From positions 1 to 64,000 of the forward strand of contig CAWHBK010000002.1 of assembly GCA_963827605.1 (NCBI GenBank): DNA of 64,000 bases. Direction: 5' to 3'. The position numbers and the translations under genes were made by a program. Below are positions 48,994 through 57,596 of the stretch, piece after piece. Source of the stretch: DSYU01 sp963827605. GTDB lineage: Bacteria; Chloroflexota; Anaerolineae; Anaerolineales; Anaerolineaceae. Positions within the stretch are counted from its first letter, which is position 1, and each line of letters opens with the position of its first letter. The notes below the pieces were generated by a model. The model did not search any database, was not told the origin of the DNA, and saw nothing but the letters and a program-made list of their open reading frames with translations.

Positions 48994-50659
48994 ATGGACA
49001 ACAACCGTATCGGTAAAAAAACAACTGAGCGCGGTGGGGAGTGCTCCTACCCGGCTGGCCTGGCAGGGACCCTCGCAAGAAATCGCGTTTACTGAAGAGG
49101 AGATCCGCGCCGCGCTGCTGCGCTTGAATGAAGAACTGTATACTATTCGCGCGAGCGACGCCGTTCCCTTAAGCGGGCAGGTGGGCGTGACTTGCGGCGG
49201 AGAAATTAGCTCGCGCCAGACTGGCGGCGCGGCGGACGTTCTGGCGGTGCTGCCTCCGCTGCCGCTGGAAAACCTGGGCGACCCCGGCTTCAATGAATGC
49301 TACGGCACGCGCTACACCTATTACGGCGGCGCGATGGCCACCGCCATCTCCTCGGCCGAGATGGTGATTGCCATGGGCAAGGCCGGGCTGCTCGGCTCGT
49401 TTGGCGCTGCCGGGCTGCCCCCGGCGCGCCTGGAAGCCGCCATCCAGCAGATCCAGGCGGCGCTGCCGGATGGCCCGTACGCCTTCAACCTGATCCACAG
49501 CCCCAGCGAAGAGGCCCTGGAGCGGCGCGCCGTGGAGCTGTACCTGCGCTACGGCATCCGGGTGGTGGAGGCTTCGGCCTTCCTCGATCTGACCCCGCAC
49601 ATTGTCTATTACCGCGCGGCCGGGCTGTCTCTGGGCGCGGATGGGCATGTGCTGATCGGCAACCGGGTGATCGCCAAGGTATCGCGGCGCGAGGTGGCGG
49701 CGAAGTTTATGCAGCCGGCTCCGGCTGCGCTGCTGGCGCAGCTGGTCCAGGAAGGCAAGATCAGCCAGGAACAGGCCGACCTGGCCCAGCGCGTGCCGAT
49801 GGCGGATGATGTGACCGTCGAAGCCGATTCGGGCGGGCACACCGATAACCGCCCGCTGGTCTGCCTGATGCCGGCCATGCTGGCGCTGCGCGATGAGCTC
49901 CAGGAAAAATACCAGTACGACCAGCCGGTGCGCGTTGGCGCCGCGGGCGGCATCAGCACCCCGGCCTCGGCCCTGGCAGCTTATGCCATGGGCGCGGCTT
50001 ACATCTGTCACCGGGACGGTCAACCAGGCCTGCGTCGAATCCGGCGCTTGCGAGCACACCAAGAACCTGCTGGCCAAAGCCAGTATGGCGGATGTGATGA
50101 TGGCCCCATCCGCGGATATGTTTGAGATGGGCGTCAAGGTGCAGGTGCTCAAGACCGGCACCATGTTTGCCATGCGCGCCAGCAAGCTGTACGAGCTGTA
50201 CACCAAATATGATTCGATCGAAGCAGATCCCGGTCGATGAGCGCGAGAAGCTGGAAAAGCAGGTCTTCAAGCGCAGCCTGGATGAGATCTGGGCGGAAAC
50301 GGTCAAGTTCTTTACCGAGCGCGACCCCGAGCAGATCGCCCGCGCCAACAACAACCCCAAACGCAAGATGGCGCTGATCTTCCGCTGGTACCTGGGGCTT
50401 TCCTCGCGCTGGTCGGCCAGCGGCGAGAAAGGCCGCGAGCTGGATTACCAGGTCTGGTGCGGCCCTTCGATTGGCCCGTTCAACGATTGGACGCGCGGCA
50501 CCTACCTGGCCGAACCGCAGCAACCGCAAAGTGGTGGATGTGGCGCTGCAGATCCTGACCGGCTGCGCTTACCTGGCGCGGGTGCAGAGCCTGCGCAATG
50601 CCGGCGTGCAGGTTTCCGCGCGCCTGTCGGCCTATTACCCGCGCTCTGCCATGATTTGA
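48994..50659 (+). CDS. PfaD-like FMN enoyl reductase, frameshifts
   Basis: ATG 48994 follows GGAAGG. One base in the A7 run at 49014-49020 must be dropped to join MDNNRIGKK to QLSAVGSAP. The TIM barrel then reads YYGGAMATAISSAEMVIAMG, GLLGSFGAAGLPP, ADSGGHTDNRPL (FMN site) and VRVGAAGGISTPASALAAYAMGA. The C-terminal segment (KRKMALIFRWYLGLSSRWS, WCGPSIGPFNDW) is specific to PfaD. Further shifts lie near 50020, 50222 and 50520. About 550 residues. It supplies the enoyl reduction that the PfaA-like protein lacks. Confidence 0.85.
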
Positions 50660-50913
50660 TAGCTCGCCGTGCCAATTTGATACCTTTTGAGACCGTTTGC
50701 CCCTTTTAATAGATGGACGAACCTGGAGAAAGGATATGTGTACCAGGAAAAAAAGGGAGATCGGTTGAGCAACAGAAGCAGTAAAAATAAACGCCTTTTC
50801 GGATACAACCGCGCGCGACTGCATAGGACAAAGCGCAAAGCGCGCGATAATGCTTCCTGAAATATCTTTAAGAGACTGACGACTGACAACTGTTACCTCA
50901 CTTAGGAAACAAC

Positions 50914-52458
50914 ATGGATGCAAAATCACAACTGGACGCAATGCGGCAGAAAGCGCTCCTGGGGGGCGGCGAAGCCCAGATTGAAAAGCAGCACGCCAAG
51001 GGCAAGAAAACCGCCCGCGAGCGGATCGAGCAGCTGCTGGACAAAGACACCTTCTGCGAAACGGATATGTTTGTCACCCACCGGGCGGTCGGCCTGGGCA
51101 TGGAAAAGAACCACCCGCTGACGGATGGCGTGGTCACCGGCTGGGGCAAGATCGACGGGCGCACGGTGTATGTCTTTGCCCAGGATTTTACCATCCTGGG
51201 CGGCTCGTTGGGCGAGGCGCACGGGCGAAAGATCGCCAAGCTGATGGACCTGGCCTATCCAGAACGGCGCTCCGCTGATCGGGCTGAACGATTCGGGCGG
51301 CGCGCGCATCCAGGAAGGCGTCGATTCGCTGGCTGCCTATGGGGAGATTTTCTACCGCAACACGCGCGCTTCCGGCGTGATCCCGCAGATTTCGGTCATC
51401 CTGGGCCCTTGCGCGGGCGGGGCGGTCTATTCGCCCGGCATCACCGATTTCGTCTTCATGATCGAGAAGAGCTCGTACATGTTCATCACCGGCCCGGAAG
51501 TGATCCGCGCGGTGACCCATGAAGATGTCGATTTCGACACGCTGGGCAGCGCGAGCGTCCATCATGACAAGAGCGGCGTGGCCCATTTTACCGCCCCGGA
51601 CGAGGAAGCCTGCCTGGCGCAGGTGCGCGAGCTGCTTTCTTACCTGCCTGCCAACAACCTGACCCCGCCGCCCTACATCGCCGCCCACCGACGACCCGCG
51701 CCGGCTGACGCCTGAGCTGGAGCAGATCGTGCCTGCCGACCCGCAGAGCCCTATGATGTGCACGATGTGATCGAAGCGATCGTGGATGACGGCGAATTCC
51801 TGGAAGTCCAGGCGGAGTATGCGCGCAACATCGTGGTCGGCTTTGCCCGCCTGGACGGGCTACCCGGTGGGGATTGTCGCCAACCAGCCGGATTACCTGG
51901 CGGGCGTGCTGGATATCAACGCTTCAGATAAAGGCGCGCGCTTTATCCGCTTTTGCGATGCCTTCCACATTCCGCTGGTTACCCTGGTGGATACCCCCGG
52001 GTTCCTGCCCGGCACCGACCAGGAGCACAACGGCATCATCCGCCACGGCGCAAAGATGATTTATGCCTACGCCGAGGCCACCGTGCCCAAGGTGACCATC
52101 ATCCTGCGCAAGGCGTACGGCGGCGCGTATATCGTGATGAGCTCCAAGCACCTGCGCGCGCGATCTGAACCTGGCCTGGCCGAACGCCGAAATCGCGGTG
52201 ATGGGTCCGGATGGGGCGGTCTCGATCGTCTTCCGCAAGGATATCGAAGCCGCCGAAAACCCGGCCGGCATGCGCGCGCAGAAGACCCAGCAGTACCGCG
52301 AAGAGCTGGCCAACCCATTTGTGGCCGCCTCGCGCGGCTACCTGGATGATGTGATCCAGCCGGCCGAGAGCCGCCTGCGCCTGATCGCGGCGCTGGACAG
52401 CCTGCGCGAAAAACGCCAGCCCACCCCCGCGCGCAAGCACGGCAATATTCCGCTGTAA
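50914..52458 (+). CDS. Acyl-CoA carboxylase carboxyltransferase (PccB/AccD type), frameshifts
   Basis: About 515 residues after repair, the usual size of the fused carboxyltransferase beta chain. ARERIEQLLDKDTFCETD, LGGSLGEAHGRKI, LIGLNDSGGARIQEGVDSLAAYGEIF, VILGPCAGGAVYSPGITDF and, in the second half, VTLVDTPGFLPGTDQEHNGI and KAYGGAYIVMSSKHL are all present. Single-base insertions occur near 51259, 51700, 51860 and 52160. It moves CO2 from carboxybiotin to acetyl- or propionyl-CoA. Placed 250 bases after the PfaD-like gene and followed by biotin carboxylase and carrier genes, it probably supplies malonyl- or methylmalonyl-CoA to the lipid synthase. Confidence 0.88.
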
Positions 52459-52474
52459 AAGGAGCGCTAGCACG

Positions 52475-53978
52475 ATGAAAGTATCTGGTTGCAAATCGAG
52501 GTGAAATTGCACTGCGGGTGATGCGCACCTGCCGCGAGCTGGGCTTTCCCAGCGTGGCGGTCTATTCAGACGCCGACAGCGACTCGCTGCCCGTCCGCTA
52601 CGCGGATGAGAGCGTCTACATTGGGCCAACCCAGGCCGCGCTGAAAGCTACCTGAATATTGAAGCGGTGATCGACGCGGCGCGCAAAACCGGCGCGGAGG
52701 CCATCCATCCCGGCTACGGGTTCCTTGTCCGAGAATGAGGAATTTGCCCGCGCGGTGGAAGATGCCGGGCTGATCTTTATCGGCCCGCGCCCCGAGACCA
52801 TCGCGCTGACCGGCGACAAGCTGGCGGCGCGCCGGGTGGCGCGCGAGGCCGGCCTGCCGGTGCTGCCGGGCAAAGATGTGCCGGTGGATGGACGACATCG
52901 TCCCCGGCGATCTGGCCAAAGGCGTCACCTTCCCGGTGCTGATCAAGGCCGTTTCGGGCGGCGGCGGGCGGGGTATCCGCCTGGCCCGCACCGCCGAGGA
53001 GATGGCCCAGATGGTGACAGCGGCCCGCCAGGAGGCCCGGGCGGCCTTTGGCGATGATACCGTCTACCTGGAGCCGCTGGTGCAGAACGCGCGCCACATC
53101 GAAGTGCAGATCCTGGGCGATGGCAACGGGCAAATCCTCTACCTGGGCGAGCGGGAATGCTCCATCCAGCGCCGGCGCCAGAAGCTGATCGAAGAAGCCC
53201 CTGCGCCCGGCCTGAGCCTGTCGCTGCGCCATCACCTGTATGACGCGGCGCTCAAGCTGGCCGAGGCGTTGAATTACCGCAGCCTGGGTACGGTCGAGTT
53301 CTTGCTCGATCCGCAGGGGCACTTTTACTTCATCGAAGTCAACCCGCGCATCCAGGTGGAGCACCCGGTCACCGAAATGGTCACCGGCATCGACCTGGTC
53401 CGAGCGCAGCTGCTTGCTGGCGGCGGAAGGCCATCTACACTATACCCAGGAACAGATCCGCATGAACGGCTGGGCCATCGAAGCGCGCGTGCTGGCCGAA
53501 GACCCCAGCCCAGGATTTCATGCCCGTCACCGGCGAGGTCGCCTACCTGCGCGAGCCGGGCGGTCCGGGCGTACGGGTGGACAGCGCCCTTTACGTGGGC
53601 ATGCCCATTACCGCCAACTATGATTCGATGATTGCCAAAGTGATTGCCTGGAGCGAGGACCGGCCGAGCGCCATCCGCCGGCTGCAGCGCGCATTGAGCG
53701 AGTTCCAGATTGGCGGCGTGCCTACCGACATCGAATTTCTTTCTCAGGTCATCGACAGCGAAATCTTCACCGTGGGGCGCGCAGATACCACTTACCTGGA
53801 CGTGTTCCAGCCGTCCGCGCCAGATGGGGAAGACCCGCTCAACCAGGAAGTAGCCCTTGTGGCAGCGTTGCTCGCGCACCGCGAGCAGAACCGCGTCACC
53901 GCCAGCCAGCCGCAAATCAGCAGCGCCAGCCTGTGGCGCTCGGCTGCCTGGCGCGAACAGATGCGCGGCGGTGAATAA
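52475..53978 (+). CDS. accC: Biotin carboxylase, frameshifts
   Basis: ATG 52475; removing one inserted t near 52484 gives MKVLVANRGEIALRVMRTCRE. The ATP-grasp motifs follow: IHPGYGFLSENEEFARAVE, AVSGGGGRGIRLA, ECSIQRRRQKLIEEAPAP, FIEVNPRIQVEHPVTEMVTGIDLV and IEARVLAEDP. About 500 residues. Shifts lie near 52484, 52650, 52722, 52893, 53430 and 53513. It carboxylates the biotin on the carrier encoded next. The C-terminus (FQPSAPDGEDPLNQEVALVAALLAHR) is of the pyruvate/acyl-CoA carboxylase type. Confidence 0.88.
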
Positions 53979-54085
53979 TCTATGGTCCTATGTGACGAAA
54001 TTCACGTAACCATTATTACAAAAAGGGGTTATTAGTAGTGGAACCGCGGATGCACTCCGCAAAATCCCACAAAGGAGTAAGAGAC

Positions 54086-54577
54086 ATGGCGACGTACCGG
54101 GTAAATGTTGGTCAACGTGAATATGTAATAGACGTCACCGGCGACCAGGTCGCGGTGGATGGGATGCCCATCCAGGCCAGTCTGACTTCACTCAATAATG
54201 GGGGCCTGGTTCTTCTGCGAAAAGATAACCGGGCGCGCGAGCTTCACGTTCTCCCGCAGGGCAACAGCGCCTACGCGGTGATGGTGAATGGGCGGCACCT
54301 GATCGCCCAGGTAGAAAAAGGCAATTGTAAAACCAAAAAGCGCGTCGAGCAGGCCAACCAGGGCGCGATCAGCGCGCCCATGCCCGGCATGGTGGTGGAT
54401 GTGCTGGTCAAAGAAGGCCAGCGGGTAAACAGCGGTGAGCCGCTGGTAGTGCTCGAATCGATGAAAATGCAGATGCAGCTGCGCTCGCCCTTCTCAGGGC
54501 AGGTCAGCCGGGTGGCAGTTGGCAGCAAGGCGCAGGTTGAAAAAGGCGCGCTGCTGGTACAGGTAGCCGGGGACTAA
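54086..54577 (+). CDS. Biotin carboxyl carrier protein
   Basis: 163 residues from ATG 54086 behind AAAGGAG. The N-terminal ~85 residues form a small beta domain (YVIDVTGDQVAVDGMP) seen in oxaloacetate/propionyl-CoA carboxylase carriers. The biotinyl domain is residues ~95-163: APMPGMVVDVLVKEGQRV and VLESMKMQM, with Lys127 as the biotinylation site. It works with the two carboxylase genes upstream. The last 4 bases overlap the 3' end of the convergent phosphofructokinase gene. Confidence 0.9.
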   Translation: MATYRVNVGQREYVIDVTGDQVAVDGMPIQASLTSLNNGGLVLLRKDNRARELHVLPQGNSAYAVMVNGRHLIAQVEKGNCKTKKRVEQANQGAISAPMPGMVVDVLVKEGQRVNSGEPLVVLESMKMQMQLRSPFSGQVSRVAVGSKAQVEKGALLVQVAGD

Positions 54578-55698
54578 TCCCCCAGGCTGGTCCCCACCAT
54601 ACGCGCGCTGTGGATCCAGGGGTGCGTCAGCGGGATGGGCTTGTGTTTGCCAATCACATCTCCCAGCGGGACGGTCACCACGTCGCCGTCCCGGAGGGCA
54701 ACCATAACTCCAAAATTGCCCTCATTGATCACCCGCAGGCAGGCCGTGCCCAGGTTCGTAGCCAGCACGCGGTCGGTGGATGTAGGCGCGCCGCCCCGCA
54801 GCAGGTGACCAAGGATGGTAATGCGCGTGTCCAGCCCGGTAAACTTTTCCAGGCGGTTGGCCAGGTAAATCGTATTCCCGGTCAGGTGACTTTCGATCTT
54901 ATTGAGCTGCTCATCCACCAGCATGCGCTCCTGACCTTCACGGTTTAACTCGTTGACGTGCTTGGAGCGCTCAAAAAATTCCACCGTATCCTTTGAAATC
55001 CCGCCTTCGGAGACCGCCACGATGCTGAAGCGGCGCCCCGAGCGGTTGCGCGCCAGGATCGCGTCGGCGACTTTGCGCACATCATACGGGATTTCGGGCA
55101 GGATGATCACATCCGCGCCGCCGGCAATCCCCGAACCCAGGGTTAGCCAGCCGGTATTGCGCCCCATCACCTCCACCAGGATGATGCGGTGATGGCTGTG
55201 GGCGGTGCTGTGCAGCCGGTCGATGGCTTCCGTGGCTGTGCTCATCGCCGTGTCGAAGCCGATGGTGGTGTCAGTCATCGCCAGGTCATTATCGATGCCC
55301 TTGGGCAGGGTGATAATGTTGAGCCCCTTTTGGGCCAGCCGGTGGGCGCTTTCCTGTGTCTCGCGCCCACCCATGCACACCAGCACATCCAGGTTGTGAT
55401 GCTGATAAGTTGCCGCGGCTGCCTCGATTTTATCGCCCTCCCGCCCCGGCATTTCCTCGAGTGTTTCCCGGCTGGTGCCAAGGATGGTTCCGCCCGAAGT
55501 CAGGATTCCCGACAGGGTGGTCGGGCAGACCTGGTCCTCCAGTAACCCGGTGAAGCCGTCCTGGAAGGTAATCATTTCCATCCCATAGCTGCCCTGCGCG
55601 GCTTTCCCAATCGCCCGGATGGCGGCATTCAACCCCGGGCAATCGCTGCCTGCCGTCAGAATACCGATGCGTTTCACTGCTTTTGTTGAGCGTGCCAT
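54574..55698 (-). CDS. 6-phosphofructokinase-family protein with altered active-site motifs
   Basis: 374 residues from ATG 55698, chosen because GAGGT precedes it; another ATG 36 bases earlier has no such site. Family motifs: ILTAGSDCPGLNAAIR, TSRETLEEMPGREG, LVEVMGRNTGW and LGHLLRGGAPTSTDR. Two key spots differ from the usual. GGRETQ (110-115) replaces G-G-D/N-G-T/S, where the Mg-binding acid normally sits. KGIDND (133-138) replaces K-T-I-D-N-D, keeping the Asp but losing the Thr. It could be a divergent sugar kinase or use another phosphate donor. Confidence 0.82.
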   Translation of the reverse strand: MARSTKAVKRIGILTAGSDCPGLNAAIRAIGKAAQGSYGMEMITFQDGFTGLLEDQVCPTTLSGILTSGGTILGTSRETLEEMPGREGDKIEAAAATYQHHNLDVLVCMGGRETQESAHRLAQKGLNIITLPKGIDNDLAMTDTTIGFDTAMSTATEAIDRLHSTAHSHHRIILVEVMGRNTGWLTLGSGIAGGADVIILPEIPYDVRKVADAILARNRSGRRFSIVAVSEGGISKDTVEFFERSKHVNELNREGQERMLVDEQLNKIESHLTGNTIYLANRLEKFTGLDTRITILGHLLRGGAPTSTDRVLATNLGTACLRVINEGNFGVMVALRDGDVVTVPLGDVIGKHKPIPLTHPWIHSARMVGTSLGD

Positions 55699-55928
55699 AG
55701 TACCTCGGAATGGTTTCGGAGTTCGTTCATCCATAAAATTGTATGTTAGAACTGCTTATTTCACAACAAAAACAGAATGAATAATGGAAAGGGGTTATAT
55801 AAACAATTTGGACGTAGCGCGTAGAATTCGAAATTTTGAATGGGCTGTTATAGGTTACCTTAATTAAAAATCGTACCCTGCTCCGCGATTTTCCTTGCAA
55901 AATTCAAAATCATGATCCACAATTCCGC

Positions 55929-55937
55929 TGGTATAAT
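55929..55937 (+). promoter_or_regulatory. Candidate extended -10 promoter (ECF S gene)
   Basis: TGGTATAAT with TATAAT at 55932-55937 carries the TGn extension. It lies 50 bases before the ATG at 55987. The ~190 bases upstream (55740-55928) hold a loose inverted repeat (attttgaat near 55834 and attcaaaat near 55903) but no riboswitch that I can recognise. Confidence 0.4.
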
Positions 55938-55986
55938 CCTGCTGATAAATATGGAATTGGCTGAAGAAAATCGCAGGAGTAATCTT

Positions 55987-56583
55987 ATGCCACAAGAACG
56001 CACCCGCAAAATCGTTATTACCGGCATTCTCGGTGCCCTATCCATCTTCCTGGCCCTTACCCCGCTGGGTTTCTGGTCCTGGGGACCAGTTTCAGCGACG
56101 ATCTTACACGTCCCGGTGATCATAGGCGCCGTGCTCGAGGGCCCGGTGGTTGGGTTGGTGGTTGGGTTGATCTTTGGCGTGTTTAGCATGATCCGCGCCG
56201 CCGTAGCGCCCAACGGCCCGCTCGACCCGGCTTTTACCAACCCGCTCATCTCGGTGCTGCCGCGCCTGTTTATCGGGCCGGTTGCCTGGCTGGTGTGGAA
56301 AGCGCTAAAACGCTGGACGGCCGTCGGCCTGGTGGCGGCGGGAGTGGCGGGCAGCGTTACCAATACGGTGCTGGTGCTTGCCATGATCGGCCTGGTTCCC
56401 TCGGCCCTCGGCATTTTGCGCAACCTGCTCCAGCAGCCCAATACCCCGGCAGTCGCGCTGCTGGGCAGCCTGGCCCTGGCGAACGGCCTGCCGGAGGCAA
56501 TCATATCCGCGATCCTGGTGCTGGTGGTAGTGGCGGCGTACTGGCGCATCCGCATCGGCAAGCGGCAAGGCGCGAATATATAG
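55987..56583 (+). CDS. ECF transporter S component (PanT-like family)
   Basis: 198 residues from ATG 55987 behind AGGAG. Six hydrophobic segments. ALSIFLALTPLGFWSWGPVSATILHVPVIIGA and GPVVGLVVGLIFGVFSMIRA are typical of the ECF S family that includes pantothenate-type binders. The substrate is a vitamin or related cofactor precursor; pantothenate is a guess from the sequence style. Its T and A components are encoded convergently just downstream on the minus strand. Confidence 0.82.
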   Translation: MPQERTRKIVITGILGALSIFLALTPLGFWSWGPVSATILHVPVIIGAVLEGPVVGLVVGLIFGVFSMIRAAVAPNGPLDPAFTNPLISVLPRLFIGPVAWLVWKALKRWTAVGLVAAGVAGSVTNTVLVLAMIGLVPSALGILRNLLQQPNTPAVALLGSLALANGLPEAIISAILVLVVVAAYWRIRIGKRQGANI

Positions 56584-56636
56584 GCGGACCCCATAACGAA
56601 ACCGTATTGAGCCGCGTACACGCCCAAACGGGGATG

Positions 56637-57596
56637 CTAGAGCATTATCACGGCCAAGAGCAGCGGGACGCACACAGCAAACGCCAGCCAATCGGCGCGA
56701 TGGAAGCGCAGGGTAATCATGGAGGTGCGGATGGGCAAGGCGCCGTAGGCGCGCGCGTCCATGGCCAGGGCCATGTTTTCGGCCCGCCGCAGGCTGGCAA
56801 TAAACAGCGGCACAATCATGGGGATGATCTGGCGCGCGCGCCGGACCAGATTCCAACCGGCCGGCTGCCAGTCGGCCCCGCGCGAGGCCTGGGCCTTGGC
56901 GATGCGTTCCGCCGTCTGCGAGAGCAAGGGGAAGTAGCGCAGCGTCACCTGGATGACCATTACAAAATCATGGGTGGGGATGCGCAGCAGGCTCAATGGG
57001 CTGAGCAGGGCTTCCAAGCCGCGCGTTAGCTCCGATTCGGAAAGGTACGAGGCGGCCAGGCCAAGCACTGCCATAAAACCGCTAAAGCGCAGCAGAAGCG
57101 CCAGCCCGTACCACAGATCGGTGACCGTGATGGACAGCCAGCCGTAGGCGATCAGCACGGTTTCCCCATTTTCGCCGGTGCGCAGCAGCACCTGCAGCGC
57201 GGCCAGGAACAGCAAGAAAGGCAGCGCCGTGCGCCAGCCCTTCCAAAGCGCGGCATACGGGATGCGCGCCAACCGCCAGCCCGCCACGGCCGCCGCCAGC
57301 CCAATCGCCAGACCAATGGGCCGGCTGGCAAGGATCAGGGCGGTCAAGAACAGGAGCACCAGCAGAATGCGCGTGCGCGGGTCCAGGCGGTGCAGCGGCG
57401 AATCGACCGCCAGGTATGGGCCAAAGGGCAGGCCGCGCAGAAATTCAAACTCGCTCGCATTACGGCGGTTTTGACCCCGTTTTACGTCACCGCGGTGTCC
57501 TTCGCCGCGGCGTCCTTCGCCTCGGCGTCCTTCGCCGCGATTCCCATGGCGAACCGTATCCTCTTTCGCGGCACGCGGGTTCGGATCGCTGCTCAT
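56637..57596 (-). CDS. ecfT: ECF transporter T component
   Basis: 319 residues. After a basic, repetitive N-terminal tail (GEGRRGEGRRGEGHRG) come about five TM segments. The two Ala-Arg-Gly-type coupling motifs are AQASRGADW and AMDARAYGA, which contact the ATPases. The start overlaps the end of the ATPase gene by 4 bases, so the two are coupled. The repeated DNA behind the N-terminal tail is unusual for this family and may be variable in copy number. Confidence 0.88.
   Translation of the reverse strand: MSSDPNPRAAKEDTVRHGNRGEGRRGEGRRGEGHRGDVKRGQNRRNASEFEFLRGLPFGPYLAVDSPLHRLDPRTRILLVLLFLTALILASRPIGLAIGLAAAVAGWRLARIPYAALWKGWRTALPFLLFLAALQVLLRTGENGETVLIAYGWLSITVTDLWYGLALLLRFSGFMAVLGLAASYLSESELTRGLEALLSPLSLLRIPTHDFVMVIQVTLRYFPLLSQTAERIAKAQASRGADWQPAGWNLVRRARQIIPMIVPLFIASLRRAENMALAMDARAYGALPIRTSMITLRFHRADWLAFAVCVPLLLAVIML

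Noticed and set aside
55740..55986. Vitamin riboswitch upstream of the ECF S gene
   Set aside because: Only a loose inverted repeat is visible; no conserved core of a riboswitch class that I can recognise.
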